DNA of 64,000 nucleotides, taken from the NCBI GenBank assembly GCA_036499825.1, contig DASYCZ010000049.1, positions 248,001 through 312,000 of the forward strand. The letters run 5' to 3'. Both the position numbers and the translations under genes were made by a program. The notes under the pieces were generated by a model. The model worked only from the letters and a program-made list of their open reading frames with translations. It had not been told where the DNA came from and ran no database searches. This document shows positions 49,716 to 57,929 of the stretch, in pieces. Every line of letters begins with the position of its first letter. The first letter of the stretch is position 1. This DNA is from Paradevosia sp036499825. Its GTDB lineage: Bacteria; Pseudomonadota; Alphaproteobacteria; Rhizobiales; Devosiaceae.

Positions 49716-50492
49716 TCAGGCTGCCATCGCGGGCAGCTGCATCGCCCCGGTCATGATGGCGACCGCGTCCGACATCGAATAGTCCTTCGGCCGGATCACG
49801 GCAATGCGCTTGCCCAGCCGGTGAATGTGGATGCGGTCGGCGACCTCGAACACATGCGGCATGTTGTGCGAGATTAAAACGATCGGCAGCCCGCGGCGCT
49901 TCACGTCGAGCATCAGTTCCAGCACCCGCCGGCTCTCTTTCACGCCGAGCGCGGCTGTCGGTTCGTCCATGATGATGACGCGTGATCCGAACGCCGCGGC
50001 CCTTGCCACCGCCACGCCCTGCCGCTGCCCGCCCGACAGCGTCTCCACTGACTGGTTGATGTTCTGGATGGTCATCAGCCCCAAATCGGTGAGCTTTTCG
50101 CGCGCGATCCGCTGCATGCTGCTGCGGTCGAGCCGGCGGAACAGGCTGCCCATGAGACCAGGCTTCCGAAGCTCCCGTCCCAGGAACATGTTATCCGCGA
50201 TCGACAGTGCCGGTGATAAAGCGAGATTTTGGTAGACCGTCTCGATGCCCGCCAGCCGCGCCTCCAGTGGCGAGCGGAAATTCACCGCCTGCCCATTGAG
50301 CGTCACCAGCCCGGCATCCGGGATGACCGCACCGCACAGGGCCTTGATCAGCGTCGACTTGCCTGCGCCATTGTCGCCGATCACCGCCAGAATTTCCCCC
50401 GGCATCAGCTCGAAATCGGCATCGTCGAGCGCCACCACGCGGCCATAGCGTTTCTTGAGGCCGCTCGCGGCCAGTACCGGTGCCTCGCTCAT
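49716..50492 (-). CDS. frcA: Sugar ABC transporter ATPase, FrcA-type
   Basis: A 258-residue single-domain ABC ATPase, unlike the double-domain RbsA/XylG proteins and like FrcA. Walker A is GDNGAGKST, the signature LSGGQRQGVAVARA, Walker B IIMDEPTAALG, and the switch His lies in LISHNM. Its ATG (50492) overlaps the permease stop (50489). The frc symbol is by resemblance; the sugar may be fructose, another ketose or a polyol. Confidence 0.88.
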   Translation of the reverse strand: MSEAPVLAASGLKKRYGRVVALDDADFELMPGEILAVIGDNGAGKSTLIKALCGAVIPDAGLVTLNGQAVNFRSPLEARLAGIETVYQNLALSPALSIADNMFLGRELRKPGLMGSLFRRLDRSSMQRIAREKLTDLGLMTIQNINQSVETLSGGQRQGVAVARAAAFGSRVIIMDEPTAALGVKESRRVLELMLDVKRRGLPIVLISHNMPHVFEVADRIHIHRLGKRIAVIRPKDYSMSDAVAIMTGAMQLPAMAA

Positions 50493-51565
50493 GCCGAAAC
50501 CTTCCTGATCCATTGGTCGATCGTCACCGCCAGGATGATGAGAATGCCGACGGCGAATTCCTGCCACAGCACTTCCACCCCCGCCAGCGCCAGCCCATTG
50601 CGGAAAATGCCCACGATCAGCGCCCCGACCAGCGTCCCCACCAGCGAGCCTCGTCCGCCGAACAGCGACGTGCCGCCGATCACCACGGCGGTGATGGCGT
50701 CAAGATTGGCCGTCTGGTTGCCCAGCGGCGATACCGCCCCGATGCGCCCGATCAGCACCCAGCTGGCAATGGCGCAGATGAAGCCGGCCAGCGTATAGAC
50801 CCCGATCAGCGTCCGCCGCGTATTGATGCCGGCCAGCCGCGCCGCCTCAGGATCATCGCCGGTCGCATAGATGTGCCGGCCGAACGCGGTGCGGTTGAGG
50901 ACGTACCAGACCGCCACCGCCAAAAGGATCATCAGCATCGAGCCGAATGTCAGCACCGCCCCGCCCCCGATCGGCACGCGGGTTCCCAACCATTGCAGGA
51001 TCGATGCCGACGCCTGGATATCCTGCGACCGGATGGTTTCCGAGCGCGACACGAAGATCACCAGTGCGCCATAGATGCTCCAGGTGCCAAGCGTCACGAT
51101 GAACGGCGGCAGCTTCACCAGCGCCACCAGCACGCCATTGATCAAGCCGCAGACGGTGCCGGTCAGCAGCCCCAGCACCAGCGCCAGTTCCATGGGCACG
51201 CCATAGACCACCGCCAAACGTCCCATCACCACTGATGACAGCACCATGATGGCGCCGACCGACAGATCGATGCCGGCAGTGAGAATGACTAGCGTCTGGG
51301 CGATACCCAGCACGCCGATGATGGTCACCTGCTGCAGGACCAGCGACAGGTTGAATGGCGCAAAGAACTTGCCGCCCGCCGCCACCGAGAAAATCAGGAT
51401 ACCGACGATCAGCACGATGAACGGGATGATGGTGGGGAAACTGTGCAGGAAATGTTGCAAATTCCTCAAGGGCGACCGCGCATCGGTCTCGAAGCTGGCC
51501 ACCCCGTGATGCGCCCCCTCCAACCCCTTCTCCGCCGTCGCCGACCCAGCCGCGTCATCGCTCAT
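50489..51565 (-). CDS. frcC: Sugar ABC transporter permease, FrcC-type
   Basis: A 358-residue CUT2 permease with about ten hydrophobic segments. The family signatures are LTAGIDLSVGAIMVLSS, PPFIVTLGTW, YATGDDPEAARLAGIN and GGTSLFGGRGS. A charged N-terminal tail of about 40 residues precedes the first membrane helix, as in FrcC. It follows the binding-protein gene by 170 bases of repeat-like sequence and overlaps the ATPase gene. Confidence 0.9.
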   Translation of the reverse strand: MSDDAAGSATAEKGLEGAHHGVASFETDARSPLRNLQHFLHSFPTIIPFIVLIVGILIFSVAAGGKFFAPFNLSLVLQQVTIIGVLGIAQTLVILTAGIDLSVGAIMVLSSVVMGRLAVVYGVPMELALVLGLLTGTVCGLINGVLVALVKLPPFIVTLGTWSIYGALVIFVSRSETIRSQDIQASASILQWLGTRVPIGGGAVLTFGSMLMILLAVAVWYVLNRTAFGRHIYATGDDPEAARLAGINTRRTLIGVYTLAGFICAIASWVLIGRIGAVSPLGNQTANLDAITAVVIGGTSLFGGRGSLVGTLVGALIVGIFRNGLALAGVEVLWQEFAVGILIILAVTIDQWIRKVSA

Positions 51566-51611
51566 GGCCTATCCTCCGGTGTCGATTTGAAAAAGGCGTC
51601 TCAACCTGCCT

Positions 51612-51700
51612 TGCCCTCACCCCCTGTCCCCCCGCAAGGAGAGGATGAAGCTGCTTGCTCAAAGCGCGAGGGACGATAGCGGTTGGGGAGGGGATAGGGA
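51612..51700. repeat. Degenerate palindromic repeat region, copy 6
   Basis: Between frcB and frcC, CCCTCACCCCC...CCCCGCAAGGAGAGGATG and, further on, GGTTGGGGAGGGGATAGGG resemble broken units of the repeat family. The hairpin could adjust the ratio of binding protein to permease message. Confidence 0.45.
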
Positions 51701-51734
51701 TGGGAGCCAGCCACAACTCTATCCCCTCAACCAT

Positions 51735-52766
51735 TCAACCCCAGCAGATCTTCGCGCCCTCGGCGCTGGTGATCGAATCCACCCCACTCACCGGCTTGTC
51801 GGTGATCAGCGTTGCGCCGGTATCGAGGAAGCCGAGCTTGGGATCGATGGTCGGCTTGGTGCCGTCCTTGGCGAAGGCCGCGATCGCCTCCATCGCCATC
51901 GAGGCCATCTTCAGCGGATATTGCTGGCTGGTCGCCCCAATGGCACCGTCCTTGACGTTGGCGACGCCCGGGCACCCCCCGTCGATGGACACCACCAGCA
52001 CCGAACCATCGTCCTTGCCCACGGCCTTGAGCGCTTCGTAACCACCCGCGGCGGCCGGCTCGTTGATCGAATAGACGACATTCACGTCAGGGCATTTCTG
52101 CAGCAGCGTCTCCATCGCCGTGCGTCCGCCGTCCTCGGCGCCACCGGTGACTTCGTGCCCGCAGATGCGCTTGTCGTCTTCGTCGCCGTAGCGTCTGGGA
52201 TCCTTGATGTCGATGCCGAAGCCCTGCATAAAGCCTTGGTCACGCAGGTAATCGACGGTCGGCTGGTTGGCCGCGAGATCGAGGAAGGCGATCTTGGCGG
52301 CAGCCGCCTTGTCGCCCAGCGTGCCCTTGGCCCAGCTGCCGATGAGTTCGCCGGCCTTGAAGTTATCGGTAGCGAAAGTCGCGTCGGCCGCATCGATCGG
52401 GTCGAGCGGCGTATCCAGCACGATCACGAACAGACCGGCGTCGCGCGCCTGCTTGATGGTCGGCACGATCGCGGTCGAATCCGACGGCACGATCGCAAAG
52501 CCCTTGGCGCCCGCCGAGATCAGGTTCTCGATCGCCGCCACCTGGCTGTCATTGTCGCCGTCGAACTTGCCGGCGAAGGTCCTGAGGTCCAGTCCGAGTT
52601 CAGTCGCCTTGGCCTGCGCGCCCTCGCGCATCTTGACGAAGAACGGGTTACCTTCGGTCTTGGTGATGAGGCCGACGATATCGGCGGCATAAGCCGACGA
52701 GCTGGCCATCAGGCCGAACATGACGGCGCCGGCGAGCGACACCTTCAGCAGATTCAGTCTTCCCAT
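51735..52766 (-). CDS. frcB: Sugar ABC transporter substrate-binding protein, FrcB-type
   Basis: A 343-residue periplasmic sugar-binding protein with a signal peptide (MGRLNLLKVSLAGAVMFGLM, cleavage after AYA). The mature start ADIVGLITKTEGNPFFVKM, then DNDSQVAAIENLISAGAKGF and IVLDTPLDPIDAADATFAT resemble FrcB, the fructose-binding protein of rhizobia. It starts the operon frcB-frcC-frcA-polyol dehydrogenase-SDR. A GGGAGG box precedes the ATG. Confidence 0.9.
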   Translation of the reverse strand: MGRLNLLKVSLAGAVMFGLMASSSAYAADIVGLITKTEGNPFFVKMREGAQAKATELGLDLRTFAGKFDGDNDSQVAAIENLISAGAKGFAIVPSDSTAIVPTIKQARDAGLFVIVLDTPLDPIDAADATFATDNFKAGELIGSWAKGTLGDKAAAAKIAFLDLAANQPTVDYLRDQGFMQGFGIDIKDPRRYGDEDDKRICGHEVTGGAEDGGRTAMETLLQKCPDVNVVYSINEPAAAGGYEALKAVGKDDGSVLVVSIDGGCPGVANVKDGAIGATSQQYPLKMASMAMEAIAAFAKDGTKPTIDPKLGFLDTGATLITDKPVSGVDSITSAEGAKICWG

Positions 52767-52890
52767 GTTTTCCTCCCGGAGTTTTGCATCGCGGGCGCCG
52801 CGACTTTTGTCGCTGGCGCACCTTTGGTCCGGCGGGCATCCTCCTGCCCTTCGCGCCGGACCACCTCATAATCAGCGCAGCCTCGCAGCC

Positions 52891-52927
52891 TGTCAATTAA
52901 TAAATCCATTGGATAAATTTATTGACA
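52891..52927. promoter_or_regulatory. 37-base imperfect palindrome, candidate ROK operator
   Basis: In the 312-base gap between frcB and the ROK gene, an A+T-rich palindrome starts TGTCAAT and ends in TTGACA; 15 of 18 position pairs are complementary around the centre at 52909. The core is AATAAATCC and GGATAAATTTATT. Its position between divergent genes fits binding by the ROK regulator. Nothing else stands out in the gap. Confidence 0.65.
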
Positions 52928-53078
52928 GCTTCGTCACTGTGGCGGCAGTGTTGGTGGCAGAACGAGGGAAAACCGCTGTAATCGATTGCATTTACCCGGA
53001 CCGTGCGCCTATCACCGGCGCACTTTCGGCTCGCTTGGGTTTTGCCCATCTCGGGCAATTCGTTAACGGAGCAAGGCC

Positions 53079-54314
53079 GTGGCGTCGCGCACCGCCGGCA
53101 CAGATCAGATGGCCCGATTGCCCGGCGGCTTCAGCCGCGGCACCAACCAGATGGGCGTGCGACTTTATAACGAGCGCCTGGTCCTGTCGCTCATCCGCCG
53201 GCATGGCAGCCTGCCCAAGGCGGACATCGCCCGCATGACAGGCCTGTCGCCGCAAACCATCTCCATCATCGCCAACCAGCTCGAGGCCGATGGCCTAGTC
53301 AGCAAGGGCAACCCGCAGCGCGGCCGCATCGGCCAGCCCTCCGTGCCCTACTCGCTCAATGCCGAAGGGGCCTATGCCTTCGGCCTCAAGATCGGCCGCC
53401 GCAGCGTCGATCTCTATCTGATCGATTTTACCGGCAGCATCGTGCGGTTGCTGCACCGCACCTATCCCTACCCCACTCCCGACGGCATCCGCCGTTTCGC
53501 CCATGACGGCATCGCCGAACTGACGGCGGGCCTCACTCCCGCCCAAACCGCGCGCGTCGCCGGCCTCGGCATCGCCGCGCCATACGAGATGTGGACGTGG
53601 CACGAGGAAATCGGCGCTCCCAAGGCCGATATCGATGCATGGCGCACCGTCGACATCCGCGCCGATCTCGCCGCGCACCTGCCATGGCCCGTCTATTTCC
53701 ATAACGACATCACCGCCGCCTGCGCCGCCGAACTCATCTTCGGCCGTGGTGGCGACTACAAGGATTATCTCTACGTCTATATCGGCTCCTTCATCGGCGG
53801 TGGCCTGGTGCTGGGCGGCCATCTTTTCCCCGGCAGCACCCACAATGCCGGCGCCCTCGGCTCGATGCCCGCCGCCGCCGGCCGGCGCCATGGCGTCCGC
53901 AGCCCGCAACTGATGAATGTCGCCTCCATCTACGTGCTTGAGCGCAAGCTCGTTGCCGAGGGCCGTAAGGCCGAGGTGCTGTGGCAATCGCCCGACGACT
54001 GGGGCGACGATCTCGGCCCCGCCCTCGATGAATGGATCGGCGAAGTCGCCGAGAACCTCGCCTTTTCCATCGTCGCCGCCGTTGCGGTCATCGACGTCGA
54101 GACCGTCATCATCGACGGCGCCTTCCCCGAGCATGTCCGCGCCGCCATCATCGCCCGCACGCGTGCCGCTCTGGCCGGTGTCAACCGCCAGGGCCTGTCG
54201 CCTTTCGAGCTCGTCTCGGGCACCATCGGCAATGCCGCGCGCGCCCTTGGAGGGGCCGCCATCCCGCTGCTCGCCAACTTCATGCAGGACCGCGAAGTAT
54301 TGTTCAAAGACTGA
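53079..54314 (+). CDS. ROK-family transcriptional regulator
   Basis: A 411-residue regulator with an N-terminal winged helix (HGSLPKADIARMTGLSPQTI, residues about 45-65) and a C-terminal ROK sugar-binding domain. Sugar-kinase motifs are degenerate: GIAAPYEMWTWHEE, FHNDITAACAAELIFG with the catalytic-type Asp, and YIGSFIGGGLVLGG. The zinc Cys cluster of classical ROK kinases is not seen, so it is a regulator, not an enzyme. The start is GTG at 53079. It probably represses the frc operon. Confidence 0.92.
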   Translation: MASRTAGTDQMARLPGGFSRGTNQMGVRLYNERLVLSLIRRHGSLPKADIARMTGLSPQTISIIANQLEADGLVSKGNPQRGRIGQPSVPYSLNAEGAYAFGLKIGRRSVDLYLIDFTGSIVRLLHRTYPYPTPDGIRRFAHDGIAELTAGLTPAQTARVAGLGIAAPYEMWTWHEEIGAPKADIDAWRTVDIRADLAAHLPWPVYFHNDITAACAAELIFGRGGDYKDYLYVYIGSFIGGGLVLGGHLFPGSTHNAGALGSMPAAAGRRHGVRSPQLMNVASIYVLERKLVAEGRKAEVLWQSPDDWGDDLGPALDEWIGEVAENLAFSIVAAVAVIDVETVIIDGAFPEHVRAAIIARTRAALAGVNRQGLSPFELVSGTIGNAARALGGAAIPLLANFMQDREVLFKD

Positions 54315-54396
54315 GAAACACAGGGCTTCTGCGGTAACCTGTCCGAAACATTACCGCCCGTAATATCCCGCCCGGTTCGGGGTTATTGGTTCGGTT

Positions 54397-56610
54397 ATGA
54401 GCGTTAAAGTGGGGCGAAACTGGCAGTATTCGACCAGCGTTGTCGCGCCGGTTCTCATCTCCGTTCTTGTCGTCATGGCCGGTGTGCTGGGGCTCGTCCT
54501 ATGGTCCGCCGGCAGCAGCGATCAGCGCGCTTTGGAGCGCGAAACCGCCCTGGTCGGGCGTCTCATGTCGACGCAACTGCGTAGTGTCGCCCACGACCAG
54601 GAAAGCGTTGCAGTCAGCAATCCCGCCGTCATCAATACCCGCATGGCCTTCGATCCTGCCTGGGTCGACACCAATCTCGGCCGCTGGATGTATACCTATT
54701 TCGGTCATGATCGCACCTATGTGCTCGATGCCAGCGACACTCCCGTCTACGCCATGGATACTGGCAAGCGCACCGTCGCCGCCTCTTTCAGCAACGATGC
54801 CGCGGCGCTGCAGCCGGCCATCAGGGCACTGCGCGATCGTCTCGCCGGCTCGGACCTCCAGGCCTATTACGATGGGCAGCGCGAGCACCCGCCGCAGCTC
54901 ACCGACATCATGGTCATCTCGGGCAAGCCGGCCATTGTCAGCCTCAGCCCGATCGTGGCGCCCTCCGAGGGCCTGCACCAGCCCGCCGGCAGCGAATATA
55001 TCCACATCAGCATCATGTTCCTGGCCGACAATTTCGCCAAGAACGTGCAACGCCAATACCTCCTCGACGACGCCAACTTCACCCTCCAGGGCAATTTCGA
55101 CGCCGGTCGCGCCGTCTATCCGCTGATGAACAAGTCCGGCCGCCTGATCGGCTTCTTCGACTGGCGGCCCGATCGCCCCGGCCGCCGCACCCTGATGGAA
55201 ACCCTGCCGGTGCTGGGCACCGCCTTCCTCATCGGCGCCCTCGCCATTTTCCTGATGGCCGGCAAGCTCTGGCGCTCGTCGCAGGCTATCGAAGACAGCC
55301 GTATGCAGGCCCAGCATCTGGCCAATCACGATGCCCTTACGGGCCTTCCCAACCGCTCGCTCTTCGAACAGACGCTGGAGCAGTCGATCCCGCTGCTTTC
55401 CGTGCAGGGCCGGCGGCTGACGCTATTCATGCTCGATCTCGACCGCTTCAAGCAGGTCAACGACACCCGTGGCCACGATGCCGGCGACGAACTCATACGC
55501 AGCGTTGCCCGCCGCCTGGAGCAGGTCAATCCGGGCAGCCTTTTCATCGCCCGCATCGGCGGTGACGAATTCGCCATCGTCTCGCACAACTGCCGCCACG
55601 AAGCCGATGCCAACATCCTGGCACAACGCGTCATCGATGCGATCGGCCGGCCGTTCGAGATCTATGGCGCCGAAGTCTTCATCGGCGTTTCCGTCGGCAT
55701 CATCTCCTGTGTGGATCCCCTGGCGCAGCGCCACGAATTGGTGCGCAAGGCCGACATCGCCCTCTATGAGGCCAAGGCCGACGGCCGCAATCGCGCCGCC
55801 GTCTATCTTGAGCACATGAACGAATTGCTGCAGTTGCGACATACCGTCGAGGCCGAACTTCGCGACGCCCTGCGCCAGGAGAACCAGCTCTCCGTCGCCT
55901 TCCAGCCGCTTTTCGATCCCCAGAGCCGGGTCATCGGCGCCGAAGCGCTGGCTCGTTGGCATCACCCCAAATTCGGGCCCATCTCACCTGCTCAGTTCAT
56001 CCCCGTGGCGGAAAGCGCCGGCCTCATCGAGCCGCTCGGCGACACGGTCCTGCGCCAGGCCTGTGAAATTGGCGGCCGCTGGCCCGGCCTTACCATCGCG
56101 GTCAATATCTCGCCGGTGCAGCTGCGCAATCCCAAATTCCCGACGCGCGTCTTCGACATGCTGCGTGAAACCTCCATGCGCGCCGCCGATCTCGAACTGG
56201 AAATCACCGAAGGCATCCTGCTGGACGACGAAGCCATCGCCACCGAAGCGCTGCGCAGCTTCCGCAAGGCCGGCATCCGCATCGCGCTCGACGATTTCGG
56301 CACGGGCTATTCCTCGCTGAATTACCTCAAGCGCTACGCCGTCGACCGCATCAAGATCGACCGCTCCTTCATCAGCCAGCTCGGCGACGACAAGACCTCG
56401 CTGGCCATCGTCCAGGCCATGATCACCCTCGCCCACGCCCTGGGTATCGAGGTGACCGCCGAAGGCGTCGAAACCCGCGGCCAGTTCCAGACGCTGCGCG
56501 ACATGCGCTGCAACACTTTCCAGGGCTATCTGCTCTCCGCCCCCATCCCCTCCGAACAGCTCGCCGGCCTCTTCGCCGACCACCCGCTGCCGCTCGCCAT
56601 TCGCGCTTGA
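54397..56610 (+). CDS. CHASE4-GGDEF-EAL cyclic-di-GMP protein
   Basis: A 737-residue membrane protein. Two membrane helices (residues about 15-40 and 265-290) flank a periplasmic CHASE4-like sensor (AFDPAWVDTNLGRWMYTYFG then HDRTYVLDASDTPVYAMD). The cytoplasmic part has an intact diguanylate cyclase motif GGDEF at about 387-391, and an EAL domain with EALARW near 514 and DDFGTGYSS near 635. Both activities could be functional, so the net direction of c-di-GMP control cannot be predicted. Confidence 0.95.
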   Translation: MSVKVGRNWQYSTSVVAPVLISVLVVMAGVLGLVLWSAGSSDQRALERETALVGRLMSTQLRSVAHDQESVAVSNPAVINTRMAFDPAWVDTNLGRWMYTYFGHDRTYVLDASDTPVYAMDTGKRTVAASFSNDAAALQPAIRALRDRLAGSDLQAYYDGQREHPPQLTDIMVISGKPAIVSLSPIVAPSEGLHQPAGSEYIHISIMFLADNFAKNVQRQYLLDDANFTLQGNFDAGRAVYPLMNKSGRLIGFFDWRPDRPGRRTLMETLPVLGTAFLIGALAIFLMAGKLWRSSQAIEDSRMQAQHLANHDALTGLPNRSLFEQTLEQSIPLLSVQGRRLTLFMLDLDRFKQVNDTRGHDAGDELIRSVARRLEQVNPGSLFIARIGGDEFAIVSHNCRHEADANILAQRVIDAIGRPFEIYGAEVFIGVSVGIISCVDPLAQRHELVRKADIALYEAKADGRNRAAVYLEHMNELLQLRHTVEAELRDALRQENQLSVAFQPLFDPQSRVIGAEALARWHHPKFGPISPAQFIPVAESAGLIEPLGDTVLRQACEIGGRWPGLTIAVNISPVQLRNPKFPTRVFDMLRETSMRAADLELEITEGILLDDEAIATEALRSFRKAGIRIALDDFGTGYSSLNYLKRYAVDRIKIDRSFISQLGDDKTSLAIVQAMITLAHALGIEVTAEGVETRGQFQTLRDMRCNTFQGYLLSAPIPSEQLAGLFADHPLPLAIRA

Positions 56611-56644
56611 CAATGTGGCGCCTGGGGAGTTGGGCGCATGCGCC

Positions 56645-57643
56645 TCACAACCCCGCCATCACCGCACTCAACCGCCGCTCCCGCTCCCTCAATCCGCGCA
56701 CGCCCACATCCCCTGCCGCCCACAGCGCCTGCAGTTTCCCCTCGTCGAACAGCCGGAACAGGCACGGCGAGATATAACTCTTGCGGCTGATCATCGGCGT
56801 ATTGTGGAGGAATTCCGCCACCTGCCGCGTCACCGCCGCGATCTGCCGCTTGCGCCCGGATTCAGAAGGTGCCGGCACCACCTCGGCCAGCGCCTCCCCC
56901 GCCATGGCGCTCGCATGCAGCGTACGAAAATCCTTGGCCGAAATCTCCACCCCGGCGATCTCCTGCAGATAGGCGTTGATCATTCCCGTCTTCAGCGGCC
57001 GCACCTTGCCTGTCGCGTCGCGATAGACCAGCAGGCGCTTCCCCGGCAACGTCTTGATCCGCGTCATCGCCGCCGCCAGCCGCTTGTCCGTAAAGCAGTA
57101 GCTTGCGGCCTTGCCGCCCTTGGCGGTAAAATTCGTGCACACCTCGGCGCCCGTGACCGTCACGTCCCGCGCGAACAGCGTGCCAGCCCCGCGCGTCCCG
57201 TTCTCCTCCAGATACCGCTCTCGGCCAACGCGCATCGCCGTACGATCGATCAGCGCCACCGCAATCGCCTGCGCCAGCACCATGGAGCCGGCCTCCGCCA
57301 TCAGATCATGGCTCACCCGTCGCCGCACTTTCGGCAGCGCCGAAGTCAGCAGTCCCAGCCGCCTTTGCTTGCGCGCCGCACGGCGCATCTCCCAGTCCGG
57401 GTGATAGATATACTGCACCCGCCCCGCCTCGTCGGTGCCCACGCACTGGATATGAGCCCTATCCTCTATGGCCAGCCGCACATCCCGCCATGCCGGCGGA
57501 ATGGCCAGCGCAGCGGCCCGCGCCTTGAATGCGGCATCGCACACCACACTGCCGTCCATCGCCCGGTAGCAGAACCCGCGCCCGCGCCTGACGCGCGCAA
57601 TGGTGAGATCGGCACGGGTGACCGTAATCAACTTTCGCTTCAT
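56645..57643 (-). CDS. DNA topoisomerase IB
   Basis: A 332-residue poxvirus-like type IB topoisomerase, relaxing supercoils by a transient 3'-phosphotyrosine. The catalytic tyrosine is in SRKSYISP (about residue 290); the other expected active-site residues lie in RVGRERYLEENGTRGAGTL, TAKGGKAASY and KDFRTLHASAMAG. The N-terminal domain contains YIYHPDWEMRRAARKQRRLG. It converges with the GGDEF gene 35 bases away. Confidence 0.94.
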   Translation of the reverse strand: MKRKLITVTRADLTIARVRRGRGFCYRAMDGSVVCDAAFKARAAALAIPPAWRDVRLAIEDRAHIQCVGTDEAGRVQYIYHPDWEMRRAARKQRRLGLLTSALPKVRRRVSHDLMAEAGSMVLAQAIAVALIDRTAMRVGRERYLEENGTRGAGTLFARDVTVTGAEVCTNFTAKGGKAASYCFTDKRLAAAMTRIKTLPGKRLLVYRDATGKVRPLKTGMINAYLQEIAGVEISAKDFRTLHASAMAGEALAEVVPAPSESGRKRQIAAVTRQVAEFLHNTPMISRKSYISPCLFRLFDEGKLQALWAAGDVGVRGLRERERRLSAVMAGL

Positions 57644-57646
57644 GGC

Positions 57647-57808
57647 TTATTGCGCCGCCGGCGGCGTGTGCATGCCGAACAACATGTAGATCAGTGCGAA
57701 AACGACGATGATGCCGACCACCGAGAAGATCAGCACCCTGAGATTCATCAGTCGCCCGCTGCCCTGGCGCACTTCACTCGTGCTCTTTTTCGGATCGTAG
57801 GTTTGCAT
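57647..57808 (-). CDS. Small single-pass membrane protein
   Basis: A 53-residue protein: a basic, polar start (MQTYDPKKSTSEVRQGSGRL) followed by one clear membrane helix (NLRVLIFSVVGIIVVFALIY). No family name known. The ATG at 57808 has a GGAG box 7 bases upstream, and it abuts the topoisomerase start by 4 bases, so they are probably co-transcribed. Confidence 0.78.
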   Translation of the reverse strand: MQTYDPKKSTSEVRQGSGRLMNLRVLIFSVVGIIVVFALIYMLFGMHTPPAAQ

Positions 57809-57929
57809 GACGCGGCTCCAATGCTGGCTGTCGCAAACCAACGCCGCCCCATTGCCACGGTTCCCGGCACTTGACCGCGACGCCTTGGCGGGCACACTGC
57901 TGTTTTGCCACGGGAGCGCGTCGACCCTC

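Noticed and set aside
56633..56644. GGCGCATGCGCC palindrome at the end of the topoisomerase gene as a terminator
   Set aside because: It is only 12 bases without a loop or T run, and common in G/C-rich sequence.
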